This document shows positions 42,595 through 50,779 of a DNA stretch of 64,000 bases, piece by piece. Numbering within the stretch: the stretch's first letter is position 1; each line of letters opens with the position of its first letter. The translations under genes were made by a program, and so were the position numbers. The DNA is from Thermoplasmatota archaeon (GTDB lineage Archaea > Thermoplasmatota > Thermoplasmata > UBA10834): NCBI GenBank assembly GCA_018818785.1, contig JAHIRF010000002.1, positions 261,874 to 325,873 of the forward strand, in the 5' to 3' direction. Under the pieces are notes generated by a model. That model ran no database searches. It saw only the letters and a program-made list of their open reading frames with translations, and was not told where the DNA came from.

Positions 42595-43253
42595 CTCCCC
42601 TTGACCGCTTTGCTGGCAAGCTTGACCGCATGCACAGCGTTCTTCCCCCAGCCATCGGCTCCGATCTCGTCAGACCATTCCTGTGTAGTTGGGCCTCCCC
42701 CGACCAGAACAGTGAATCTTCTCCGATCACCTGACGCACTCAGATAATCGATGATGTCCTTCTGCGATCCGATTGTGCTGGACATGAGAGCTGATGCGCC
42801 GATGATCTTGGCGCCCCTTGCCTTGGCCTCGTCGACGAAGGTAGAAGTCTTGACGTTCACGCCAAGGTCGATGACTTCGAAGCCACCCGCCATAAGCATG
42901 CTGGAGACGATGTTCTTGCCGATCTCATGGACATCCCCCTGGACCGTGCCGATAACAACGGTTGCCTTGGATGTCTTCTCGCCCTTCGGTACGAGCGGCA
43001 GAAGCAGGGCAAGAGCAGACTTCATGGCGTCCCCTGCGAGCATCAGCTCAGGGAGGTATATCTCCATCTTCTCGAACTTTTCACCCACATCATGTATTGC
43101 AGGAACCAGTCCTTTCTCAATCGCCTGCAGAGGATCCATCTTCGCGTGGATGACGGCCTTTGCAGCAGACACTGCGGCGTCGGAATCGTACTTCAGCACG
43201 GCTCCGCGCAGCTGCTCCAGAATCTTCTCAGCACTCACTGTAGCTACCCCCAC
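42591..43253 (-). CDS. Methyltransferase corrinoid protein, MtmC/MtbC type
   Basis: 220-residue cobalamin carrier. Residues 1-90 are the B12-binding cap (helical, with LVPAIHDVGEKFEKMEIYLPELMLAGDAM in short blocks). Residues 95-215 are the Rossmann B12 domain with GDVHEIGKNIV, where His109 is the axial Co ligand, followed by SSMLMAGGFEVIDLG and VLVGGGPTTQEWSDEIGADG. It lies directly upstream of, and overlaps by 4 nt, the MtmB-like methyltransferase, so it should be its methyl acceptor. No MtbA-type CoM methyltransferase or RamA-type activator is in the window. Confidence 0.92.
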   Translation of the reverse strand: MGVATVSAEKILEQLRGAVLKYDSDAAVSAAKAVIHAKMDPLQAIEKGLVPAIHDVGEKFEKMEIYLPELMLAGDAMKSALALLLPLVPKGEKTSKATVVIGTVQGDVHEIGKNIVSSMLMAGGFEVIDLGVNVKTSTFVDEAKARGAKIIGASALMSSTIGSQKDIIDYLSASGDRRRFTVLVGGGPTTQEWSDEIGADGWGKNAVHAVKLASKAVKGR

Positions 43254-43433
43254 TCAGGACAGGACCGCCACTCAACCAAAGCATCGGTCAGTCCCAAGGG
43301 GGGATTGGAATACGAGGTTATGAGGGTAATCGAGAAGGTTTAAACAATTGATGTGCTGAAAGAAGAATCGGGTTCAAATCAAGGAGTGCCTGGATGGACA
43401 AGTGTAATCTATTGGGTCAGTGTTCTTACATCC

Positions 43434-44225
43434 ATGGTGAGACAAAGCGGCAAACTCTCATTCATCGGACTTGGACTCTATGATGAGAATGGCATAACAC
43501 TTGCCGGCCTCGATCGCATAAGATCTGCAGATGTGGTTTTCGCAGAATTCTATACTTCGAAACTCTCGGAAGGCGCCCTTGAAAGACTCTCAGCGATGAC
43601 GAACAAGGAGATCATGGCGCTTGGCAGGGAGGAAGTCGAAGATGGCACGAGGATACTCGAAGAGGCCAAGGAGAAGAACGTTGCACTACTGGTCGCGGGA
43701 GACCCGATGACTGCGACGACACACATAGACCTGCGGTTACGCGCCCACAAAGAATCCATCGACACCGAAGTCATCCATGGCAGCTCCGCCTTGACGGCGG
43801 TCCCAGGATTGCTGGGCCTGCAGCATTATAAGTTCGGACGAACAACGACGTTGCCCTTCCCGCAGGAGGGATATTCTCCCACGAGTCCATACGACATGAT
43901 CATGGAGAATCTGGATAGGGGATTGCACACGCTCGTTCTTCTGGACATTGACGCCGAGAATTCGCGCTACATGTCAGCAAATGAAGGGTTCCATCTGTTG
44001 CAGGAGATGGAGAGAAGGATGGGGAAAGGGGCAGCGAAGGATGATTCCATCGTATGTGTTGTTGCGAGGGCTGGATCCCCGGATTGCGTGGTTGCTGCAG
44101 GTCCATTATCGAAGCTCATAGCGATGGATTTCGGAGGTCCTCTGCATTCAATAGTCATTCCCGGAAGGCTTCATTTCATGGAAGAGGAATCCCTTGGACA
44201 ATGGACCAATGGGAAGGATGGATGA
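43434..44225 (+). CDS. dphB: Diphthine synthase
   Basis: 263-residue SAM-dependent methyltransferase that methylates the modified His of elongation factor 2 during diphthamide synthesis. KLSFIGLGLYDENGITLAG at the N-terminus, LLVAGDPMTATTHIDLRL and HGSSALTAVPGLLGLQHYKFG are family hallmarks. The open frame begins at 43353, but ATG 43434 matches the conserved N-terminus. It is divergent from the corrinoid gene; a TTTAAAC element around 43338 may serve both promoters. Confidence 0.93.
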   Translation: MVRQSGKLSFIGLGLYDENGITLAGLDRIRSADVVFAEFYTSKLSEGALERLSAMTNKEIMALGREEVEDGTRILEEAKEKNVALLVAGDPMTATTHIDLRLRAHKESIDTEVIHGSSALTAVPGLLGLQHYKFGRTTTLPFPQEGYSPTSPYDMIMENLDRGLHTLVLLDIDAENSRYMSANEGFHLLQEMERRMGKGAAKDDSIVCVVARAGSPDCVVAAGPLSKLIAMDFGGPLHSIVIPGRLHFMEEESLGQWTNGKDG

Positions 44226-44233
44226 GGAAAATA

Positions 44234-44491
44234 CTACTCATCTGGACCCGCAGAGCTCGTAATGCCCTTGATCACGAATGTCAATTTTGTTATGATCGTG
44301 CTTGAGATCGTTCGTTCATCCGTCATCTTACGCTCAGGCGTCAGCTTCACAGCCCCACATCTGGTGGAGGCTATCTGGCTGACTAGCCATCTGCAATCTC
44401 TGTCATTGTATTCAGTACGGACATATCGAGACATGGCCGTGTGAGTGTTCTGTATGTGTCTGCCGCTAGTCATCAGGTTAGATTCTGCCAT
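44234..44491 (-). CDS. Possible small protein (85 aa)
   Basis: An 85-residue ORF supported mainly by a good Shine-Dalgarno (GAGGTGA, minus strand, 44505-44499) 7-8 nt before ATG 44491. The sequence has two cysteines (DRDCRWL, STRCGAVKL) and a hydrophobic C-terminal stretch (IITKLTFVIKGI). It matches no family I recognise. It is convergent with dphB, and no promoter was clearly seen. An opposite-strand ORF overlaps it, so it may be chance. Confidence 0.35.
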   Translation of the reverse strand: MAESNLMTSGRHIQNTHTAMSRYVRTEYNDRDCRWLVSQIASTRCGAVKLTPERKMTDERTISSTIITKLTFVIKGITSSAGPDE

Positions 44492-44723
44492 CAACCTAAT
44501 CACCTCTTTTCATCGTCCCTACCGCATCTCTTCTGGCAGGTTTCATTGATAGACGGACGGGACGCTCACACAAACGAGGGGATCCCACGAAGGCCGACAC
44601 AGCGCATACGTTAGCCAGCGGACACAATATATGAGATCTGTCTCCTGCGTAGTTACTCCCGTGCTTCACGTCCTCATCGCCTACGAGTACAATGCGCGTG
44701 TAAGTTAATAAAACCTTCGTTTT

Positions 44724-44757
44724 AATGGTGAAAACCATTATATCACTGTTAAACCAT
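44724..44757 (+). promoter_or_regulatory. Promoter with palindrome for the ArsR-type gene
   Basis: AATGGT (44724-44729) and ACCATT (44734-44739) form a palindrome that touches the TATA box (TTATATC, 44738-44744). A further AAACCAT at 44751-44757 repeats the half-site 19 nt downstream. The start codon is at 44775, so repressor bound here would block TBP. Autoregulation by the HTH protein encoded next is inferred. The 200 nt before this hold nothing recognisable. Confidence 0.45.
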
Positions 44758-44774
44758 GTGTTTTCTGAGTACCG

Positions 44775-45383
44775 ATGAAATCGATGAAAGTGATCAAGGA
44801 TCCAACCGCATTCCAGCTCCTTGGGGACGAGACTCGACGGAGAATGATATATCTCCTGAGAGGAAAGGAATATACGGTAAGCCAATTGGCGGCCGAACTC
44901 AGTCTGACCCCACAGGCAATCTACCATCACATAAGGAAATTGAAAGAAGCGGAAATGGTCGAAATCGCTCGCGAAGAGAGAATCGAGCACTTCATTGAGA
45001 CATATTACAGGGCATCCGCCGAATTGTTTCAGTGCATGCATGGCACAAGCTCATGCTGCAAGGAAGACCTCGAGGAGAAGGCGAAACTGATAATCGATGG
45101 CCTGAAGAGCCTTGGATATGAGGTCGCTAAAGACGCAAACATTCTCTCAAAGATGATAGAAATCGAGGAGACCAAGGAAGAATTGGGAACAGTCCCGGAG
45201 ATCATCGATCAGATAGGTGGGCTAGAGGATGTAGGCTTCTTCGAGAAACAGACTCTCGTCGATTATACCAAACTCTTGTTGATGTCCGATGAAGAATTCG
45301 AAAAGTACCAGCAGGAAAGCAAGAAGCTGAGAGATGTCCTGCGAGCCAATGTGAAGAAGCCGGGCAAAGCCAAGAAATCCTGA
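44775..45383 (+). CDS. ArsR-type winged-helix transcription regulator
   Basis: 202-residue protein with an N-terminal ArsR-like winged helix (FQLLGDETRRRMIYLLRG, then VSQLAAELSLTPQAIYHHIRKL, residues 12-60) and a helical C-terminal region. A CMHGTSSCCKE segment (about 88-98) contains three Cys that could bind metal or sense redox state. The tail is Lys-rich. The palindrome over its own TATA box suggests autoregulation. ATG 44784 is an alternative start. It converges on the dimethylargininase-like gene with only 3 nt between stops. Confidence 0.82.
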   Translation: MKSMKVIKDPTAFQLLGDETRRRMIYLLRGKEYTVSQLAAELSLTPQAIYHHIRKLKEAEMVEIAREERIEHFIETYYRASAELFQCMHGTSSCCKEDLEEKAKLIIDGLKSLGYEVAKDANILSKMIEIEETKEELGTVPEIIDQIGGLEDVGFFEKQTLVDYTKLLLMSDEEFEKYQQESKKLRDVLRANVKKPGKAKKS

Positions 45384-45386
45384 ACT

Positions 45387-46142
45387 TTAAAATAGGATCG
45401 ATAGACAGGTTAGGGCGCCCTCGCATTTCGGGAATTCCGTCATGTCCAATGCAATGACCCTGTATCCGTTCGATTTCAGAATGGCTTCGGTACGCGGGTA
45501 CCCTTTCGACATGATCACGGAATCATCGACCGCGATCACGTTCGAACCATACCATTCCTCGCTTGGCACCACCAACAAGTCAAGCTCGCCGAGAACAGTG
45601 GTGTCGGCGTATCTTTCCGTGACCAATAATCGGCCTGTTCCCAATGAGCTCATGTAACTCTTGAGGTGCATGATCTTCGGGTCGCGAACCACATCAATCT
45701 TGATCTCGAGCCATTCGCCCATCTGTTCCGCACCATCGTCATTCGTTCTCTGTGTGATGCCACAAATCAGCCGGTCGTCAAAATGGACGACGTCACCACC
45801 CTCGATTGTCGCAGGAGCTGCTGCGAATCCGATTGATACGTACTGAGATAGTGTCTCCCTCACGGGACCTTCCTCACCCTGTCGGCTCTCTTTTGCGGTC
45901 CTGCACATCAAGGCCTTGCCATTGTGGACAACTGCCACATCTTCAACAAAGCAGGAATCTGGATGTTCGTCATCCATTTCGAGACAGATTACTTCCATGC
46001 CCAGTTCCGAGAGAGCGGCACAGTAGCGAGCATGCTGATTGCGAGCATTGACCAGGTCGATGGTTCGCTTCAATGGATGTGACGACAGACAGTCCGAATA
46101 CCTCGATCCAGGCGCTCTCACAATCGCCTTGTTTGTTGACAT
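45387..46142 (-). CDS. Dimethylargininase/arginine deiminase-family hydrolase
   Basis: 251-residue member of the guanidino-group-modifying superfamily. Motifs expected of DDAH are present: HPDSCFVEDVAVV (substrate Asp/Glu), TIEGGDVVHF, catalytic His in PKIMHLKSYMSSLG, and the nucleophilic Cys near the C-terminus in GALTCLSILF. DDAH produces citrulline and dimethylamine from methylated arginine; other members hydrolyse arginine or related compounds. Dimethylamine production would be of interest beside methylamine-type methyltransferase genes 3 kb away, but that connection is speculative. Confidence 0.85.
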   Translation of the reverse strand: MSTNKAIVRAPGSRYSDCLSSHPLKRTIDLVNARNQHARYCAALSELGMEVICLEMDDEHPDSCFVEDVAVVHNGKALMCRTAKESRQGEEGPVRETLSQYVSIGFAAAPATIEGGDVVHFDDRLICGITQRTNDDGAEQMGEWLEIKIDVVRDPKIMHLKSYMSSLGTGRLLVTERYADTTVLGELDLLVVPSEEWYGSNVIAVDDSVIMSKGYPRTEAILKSNGYRVIALDMTEFPKCEGALTCLSILF

Positions 46143-46259
46143 GGAAACCTACCTACACATCGCATAGAAGGGTCAAGTAATTTACGAATCAGATAGAAAG
46201 CTCAAATGTGTCGATTACTTGCGCATACCCTGCATAAATATGAACCGGGGAGAAATCAA

Positions 46260-46267
46260 ATTATATT
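46260..46267 (+). promoter_or_regulatory. TATA box before heliorhodopsin
   Basis: ATTATATT centred about 21 nt before GTG 46285. A second TATA-like element (CATAAATATG) lies at 46232-46241. Both exclude the ATG codons at 46219 and 46240 and make GTG 46285 the first usable start. Confidence 0.45.
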
Positions 46268-46284
46268 CCCTTTATCAATCAAGT

Positions 46285-47073
46285 GTGGGTGGAAATCTGG
46301 AGGAATCCGTTAAGGAGCCTAGATTCATTGGCCTGAGGAAATTCAACATCGCAATGGGCTTTCTGCACCTCATCCAAGGGGCGTTGATGCTCTGGTTGAG
46401 CAAAAGCTCATCGTTACCCATCAATCTCACTCTCCTGCATTATGATCCTGTCACGGAGACCATAAACTCCCAGACGGATACACTCATCAACCTCCAACTT
46501 GGGCCTATGATCGCATCGTTCCTGTTCATTTCTGCGATCGCTCATTTCGCTGTATCCTCTCCCAGAGGATATCCATGGTACGTCAAGAACCTGAAGGAAG
46601 GAATCAACTACGCCAGATGGTATGAGTACGCTGCAAGCTCCTCAGTCATGGTGATCGTCATTGCGATGCTATGTGGCATATTCGAACTCTCCAGCTTGAT
46701 ACTCATATTCTCATTGAATGCGACGATGAACCTGTTCGGCCTGATGATGGAACTCCACAACCAGACGACGAAGCGTACGAATTGGACTTCATACTTATTC
46801 GGATGCTTTGCGGGACTGCTTGTGTGGATAGTATTGGGGATCTATTTCTTCGGAGCGCTCCTAGGATCCGGGGATTCAGTGCCGACCTTCGTGTATTTCA
46901 TATTCATATCGCTTGCGATCTTCTTCAATGTGTTCGCGGTGAACATGGTCCTGCAATACAGAGCGAAAGGGAAATGGAAGGACTATCTCCATGGAGAGAG
47001 AGTCTACATCATCCTCAGCCTCGTTGCGAAATCCGCATTGGCATGGCAGGTGTTCGCTGGGACCCTCCGATGA
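46285..47073 (+). CDS. Heliorhodopsin
   Basis: 262-residue seven-helix retinal protein of the heliorhodopsin family, which are inverted in the membrane relative to type 1 rhodopsins. The third-helix segment YARWYEYAASSSVMV contains the counter-ion Glu114 (codon 46624-46626), and the seventh helix SLVAKSALAWQVFAGTL carries the Schiff-base Lys249 (codon 47029-47031). These match Glu107 and Lys241 of heliorhodopsin 48C12. Proposed roles in the family are light sensing or regulation of a partner enzyme, not ion pumping. No retinal synthesis gene is in the window. It is divergent from the dimethylargininase-like gene. Confidence 0.93.
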   Translation: MGGNLEESVKEPRFIGLRKFNIAMGFLHLIQGALMLWLSKSSSLPINLTLLHYDPVTETINSQTDTLINLQLGPMIASFLFISAIAHFAVSSPRGYPWYVKNLKEGINYARWYEYAASSSVMVIVIAMLCGIFELSSLILIFSLNATMNLFGLMMELHNQTTKRTNWTSYLFGCFAGLLVWIVLGIYFFGALLGSGDSVPTFVYFIFISLAIFFNVFAVNMVLQYRAKGKWKDYLHGERVYIILSLVAKSALAWQVFAGTLR

Positions 47074-47127
47074 ATGACCTGTGAGCGAACTGGCAATGGA
47101 TCCAATCTAGGATCAAGAGATTGCCTC

Positions 47128-47162
47128 AAAAAGCGATAGCTTTTTATTGCTCCTCGCTATCG
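47128..47162 (+). promoter_or_regulatory. Nested inverted repeats, terminator and/or operator
   Basis: AAAAAGC (47128-47134) pairs with GCTTTTT (47139-47145) around GATA, a stem with T-tract that could end heliorhodopsin transcription. CGATAGC (47134-47140) is also repeated inverted as GCTATCG at 47156-47162, on either side of a TATA-like CTTTTTATT. The same bases may thus be a terminator for one gene and an operator-promoter for the next (ATG 47202). Confidence 0.4.
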
Positions 47163-47201
47163 GCGGTATGCTCAAACAGACATATCGGGAGGAGCTACGT
47201 A

Positions 47202-49274
47202 ATGTCAGATTCTTCGAAAGCCCCGGAAACGGGCACCAATGAGATTGATGAGAACAAGGAAAGCATCGCGGCCCCAAAGAAGGCCGGCATGGGCTCGACC
47301 GCCAAACTGATCGCCCTCGCAGTGATCGTCGTGCTTCTAGTTGCGGTGCCAATGGGATATATGCTTACTCAGAACACAGATGATGAACCTGAAGACGAAG
47401 AGACTCTGGTCACACTGGAGGGAAAGACCGCTACAGATGAATTGACTGCACCCGAACTTGCAGGAATGGACTATCTCGAGGAGGAGTCTTCCTACCAGAA
47501 CAGCTTCGGCAACTGGAAGGGGTTCGGAACCTACAGGGGTGTCGAACTTCGTGACCTCGCCGACCTGGTTGGCGGAATGGAATCAGGGGACATAATGACA
47601 GTGACAGCAGCTGATGGCTACGGTCAGAACCTCTCATACGATCAGGTCTATGCCGAGGGTGAGTGCCTTGAGATCCAGGGTCAGATAATCCTGGCATACA
47701 TGTTCAACGGCACGGATATCCCTGAATGGGAAAGCGGCCCGATGATTGCAGTCTTATCGCCGGACGGTGCATTCAGCAACGATGATCTGAACGAGACGGT
47801 ATCTGATGAGCCTGAATTCAGCTCGACCACATCAGCGGGATCCCTCTGGGTCAAGAACGTTGCATCAATAAAGATCACTACGATGGCCGAAGGCGCAACA
47901 GTGCTTACCATTACAAAGGATCAGACCTCAATCGACCTAACGATGGAGGAGCTCAATGATATGACCGCAACTACGGCTCCGGGGGGATTCAAGAAGACCA
48001 CTGGAACCATAGAAGGGCCATCCGAATTCACGGGAATACCTCTTACGGATTTCGTCGATCTGTTGTACGCAGGTACGGACTACAGCCTGGAGGTAGTCGC
48101 CACTGATGGTTACACGATGGCATATAGTTCAGGCCAAGTCGAGGACGGCACTTTCGCATACTACGACCCGGAGGACGGATCGCTCCTCGGAGAAGGAGAT
48201 TTCACGATGATCGTGGCCTATGCGCAGGACGGATTACCCCTGGAAGATATGGACCTGCGCATAGCCATTGTTGATGAATCGGGTCCGATAACCGATGGTC
48301 ACTTCTGGGCCAAGTATGTGAGATCGCTCACCATCCTTCCGTTCATGAAGGATTGGACACTCAACCTGAGCGGTGTGACGGACCTTCAGATCGACAGACA
48401 GACCTTCGAATCAGTCGCATCCTGCGAGTACCATGCTGCCTCATGGACCTTCGTGAACGAGACTGGAACCCACGAATACACAGGTGTCGCGCTCTGGACC
48501 CTCGTCTCTGCGGTCGATGGTGCAGATGGACCTGCCACCGACTACCTATTCAACGATCTGCTTGCGAAGGCGGGCTACAATGTGACAGTGGTGGCTTCGG
48601 ATGGATTTGGAGCCGACAGGCCATTCGACTCACTGCAGGTGGCAAGGAACGACACCCTCATAGTCGCGAACAGGCTCGATGGAGAACCACTCTCCGAAGA
48701 TGATGACGAATTCCCGCTCAAGCTCGTGGGTGATGGTCTGACGTCAGGTCAGAGGATCAAGTCCATCGCGAACATCTCGATCGTCGACATGCATGAAGTT
48801 CCGACGTGGACTCTGAATCTGACAGGATTGACGAGCGCGGTGATAACTGCTGAGACCTATGTTGCCACTTACTACTCAGGACTGCACGCGAAGAACTTCA
48901 CATACACAGACTACGGTGGGGTGCACGCAGTGTACTACAATTATACGGACAGCGAGGAAGTAGCGCACACTTACGCGGGTATTCCACTGTGGCTCCTGGT
49001 TGCAGTGATGGATGGAACGGACGAGAGCCACTACGAGCTGAACAGCACATTGGCCGCAGAAGGCTATGATATAGTGCTCACGGCTTCGGACAGCTATTCA
49101 GTGACAATAGACTCGGCAACGGCAGCGTTCAACGACACGCTCGTTCTCGCGTTCATGCTTGACGGGGAGATGCTAACCGATATGGCGCCTCTGAGGCTCG
49201 TGAACGAGTTCCTGCCGGGCTCGATGAAGATCAGCAACGTGGTGGACATAGACCTCGAGAACCTGCCAATCTGA
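47202..49274 (+). CDS. Membrane-anchored protein with four sulfite-oxidase-fold-like repeats
   Basis: 690-residue exported protein. A cytoplasmic N-terminus of about 32 residues precedes one membrane helix (about 33-55, KLIALAVIVVLLVAVPMGY). The exterior holds four repeats at about 69-226, 234-379, 384-527 and 534-690. Each has a Y-x-G-V/I-x-L-x-x-L motif, a V-x-A-x-D-G-Y/F motif and a closing strand with KN/KS-V/I-x-x-I. This resembles the oxidoreductase molybdopterin-binding (SUOX) fold, but no metal-ligand Cys is conserved across repeats. GGGAGGAG at 47188-47195 sets the start. It opens the ECF locus and may bind the substrate outside the cell. Many N-x-S/T sites suggest glycosylation. Confidence 0.82.
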   Translation: MSDSSKAPETGTNEIDENKESIAAPKKAGMGSTAKLIALAVIVVLLVAVPMGYMLTQNTDDEPEDEETLVTLEGKTATDELTAPELAGMDYLEEESSYQNSFGNWKGFGTYRGVELRDLADLVGGMESGDIMTVTAADGYGQNLSYDQVYAEGECLEIQGQIILAYMFNGTDIPEWESGPMIAVLSPDGAFSNDDLNETVSDEPEFSSTTSAGSLWVKNVASIKITTMAEGATVLTITKDQTSIDLTMEELNDMTATTAPGGFKKTTGTIEGPSEFTGIPLTDFVDLLYAGTDYSLEVVATDGYTMAYSSGQVEDGTFAYYDPEDGSLLGEGDFTMIVAYAQDGLPLEDMDLRIAIVDESGPITDGHFWAKYVRSLTILPFMKDWTLNLSGVTDLQIDRQTFESVASCEYHAASWTFVNETGTHEYTGVALWTLVSAVDGADGPATDYLFNDLLAKAGYNVTVVASDGFGADRPFDSLQVARNDTLIVANRLDGEPLSEDDDEFPLKLVGDGLTSGQRIKSIANISIVDMHEVPTWTLNLTGLTSAVITAETYVATYYSGLHAKNFTYTDYGGVHAVYYNYTDSEEVAHTYAGIPLWLLVAVMDGTDESHYELNSTLAAEGYDIVLTASDSYSVTIDSATAAFNDTLVLAFMLDGEMLTDMAPLRLVNEFLPGSMKISNVVDIDLENLPI

Positions 49275-49282
49275 GTCAAAAC

Positions 49283-50779
49283 ATGAAAAACTCAAAGAGA
49301 AGCAAGATCGCCCTGATGATCGGCTCGATAGCCGTAGCATGTCTGCTATTGGCATCGATCACCGTGCTCCTGCGCATCGACGATGAAGGAGTAGATATCA
49401 CTGGAGGCACCTTGCTTTCTGAAAACTCAAACAGGGTCATAGTCAGGTGCCTCTCTCCTGACGTGACCCTGTCACTCCGAGGATTTTCGGGAGAGGTGAT
49501 TTTCACAAATTGCGTTCCGGACGCCCAGGTCTTGGGCTTTGACGGCGCGATATCACGTGAGGGTATGAACATATCATTCGTGGTTGATGGAGGCGATGGC
49601 CAATATCAGTTGAACTCTCCGCACAAGACGGATTTCTGCTTTGCAGTCCTTGGAGACAGTCAGGGATTCAACAACATCTTATCGGAAGCCCTCCGAAATC
49701 TGGAGGATTGCGAGTTTGTCATCCATTGCGGGGATATGACACCATCGGGAATGCCAGAGGAATTCGACTCGCTCCAATCAGCGTTCGATGAATCGCCAGC
49801 ACCGGTATACACGACTCCAGGAAACCATGATGTGAAGAACAATGGTAGTGTGGAGTATCAGAATCGCTACGCGCCGCTGTCATATTCATTCGAATATTCA
49901 GGGATAACATTCGCGATTGTCGACTCGTCCGACCTCAACATATCCGAGGAGGAGATAGCATGGATGGAAGATGTCTTCGAGGATGCGGACAGAAAGGTGA
50001 TCGTCACCCATGCACCATGCTACGACCCATATACTGACAATCACACACTTGATCCATCGTCGTGCGAAAGATTCCATGAATTTGTGCTCAGTCGAGGGAT
50101 AGACGCAGTATTCGCTGGCCATGTCCATGCATTCGACTATCTCAGGATTGAAAACTCAGATTTTATAATCACGGGTGGCGCGGGAGCGTCTCTGGATAAT
50201 GGGACCCATCATTTTGTGATTGTCACAGTCTCGACCTCAGGGTTCGCCTATGAGAAAGTCGACATCTTCGGCATCAATCAGACCGGCGAGGGAATAACAT
50301 TGGTTGCCAAGAACGGCATACAGTCGAACTTAACATATGATGATCTGAAGGCGATGACACCAGTCCATCTGTATTCATCATACGAGAATCTCTTCGGCAA
50401 TATCGGAGGACAGGGATTCTATACAGGAGTCCGAATCTCGGACCTGATTTCGATGATCGGAGGCATGGACGATGGAGATATCCTACGGATCACTTCCACT
50501 GACGGATTCTTCCAGGATTTCGGATACCTCAATGTCTACCCCAATGAGACTTGGTTTGATCTGCAAGGGTTCATGACACTGTCGTTCGAGTACGAGGGAA
50601 CGGAGATACCAGATTGGCAGGACGGACCCAGGTTGTCGATGCTTCCCAGTGATGGATTTTACAGCAACTCGGATTGCGAGATAACATCATACGAAGGTCA
50701 GGGATATGACATCTATCCCTCTGCTGGCTCAAGGTGGGTTAGGAATGTGAGCGCCGTCTCGATTCTTGACGGGGTGTGA
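49283..50779 (+). CDS. Exported metallophosphoesterase with C-terminal SUOX-fold-like domain
   Basis: 498 residues. An N-terminal signal anchor (about 9-30) precedes a calcineurin-like phosphoesterase domain (about 115-330) with GDSQ (124-127), HCGD (148-151), GNHD (180-183), His243 in VTHAP and GHVH (279-282), so the two-metal site is complete. Residues about 340-498 form one copy of the domain found four times in the preceding protein (GQGFYTGVRISDLISMIGG, SRWVRNVSAVSI). It starts 8 nt after that gene and overlaps the S-component gene (GTGA). It could dephosphorylate a substrate before uptake; this is inferred from context. Confidence 0.85.
   Translation: MKNSKRSKIALMIGSIAVACLLLASITVLLRIDDEGVDITGGTLLSENSNRVIVRCLSPDVTLSLRGFSGEVIFTNCVPDAQVLGFDGAISREGMNISFVVDGGDGQYQLNSPHKTDFCFAVLGDSQGFNNILSEALRNLEDCEFVIHCGDMTPSGMPEEFDSLQSAFDESPAPVYTTPGNHDVKNNGSVEYQNRYAPLSYSFEYSGITFAIVDSSDLNISEEEIAWMEDVFEDADRKVIVTHAPCYDPYTDNHTLDPSSCERFHEFVLSRGIDAVFAGHVHAFDYLRIENSDFIITGGAGASLDNGTHHFVIVTVSTSGFAYEKVDIFGINQTGEGITLVAKNGIQSNLTYDDLKAMTPVHLYSSYENLFGNIGGQGFYTGVRISDLISMIGGMDDGDILRITSTDGFFQDFGYLNVYPNETWFDLQGFMTLSFEYEGTEIPDWQDGPRLSMLPSDGFYSNSDCEITSYEGQGYDIYPSAGSRWVRNVSAVSILDGV

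Noticed and set aside
45387-46142. Functional link between the dimethylargininase-like enzyme and the MtmB-like methyltransferase
   Set aside because: Dimethylamine release would be attractive, but the genes are 3 kb apart, separated by three other genes and differently regulated, and the methyltransferase is not of the dimethylamine (MtbB) family.
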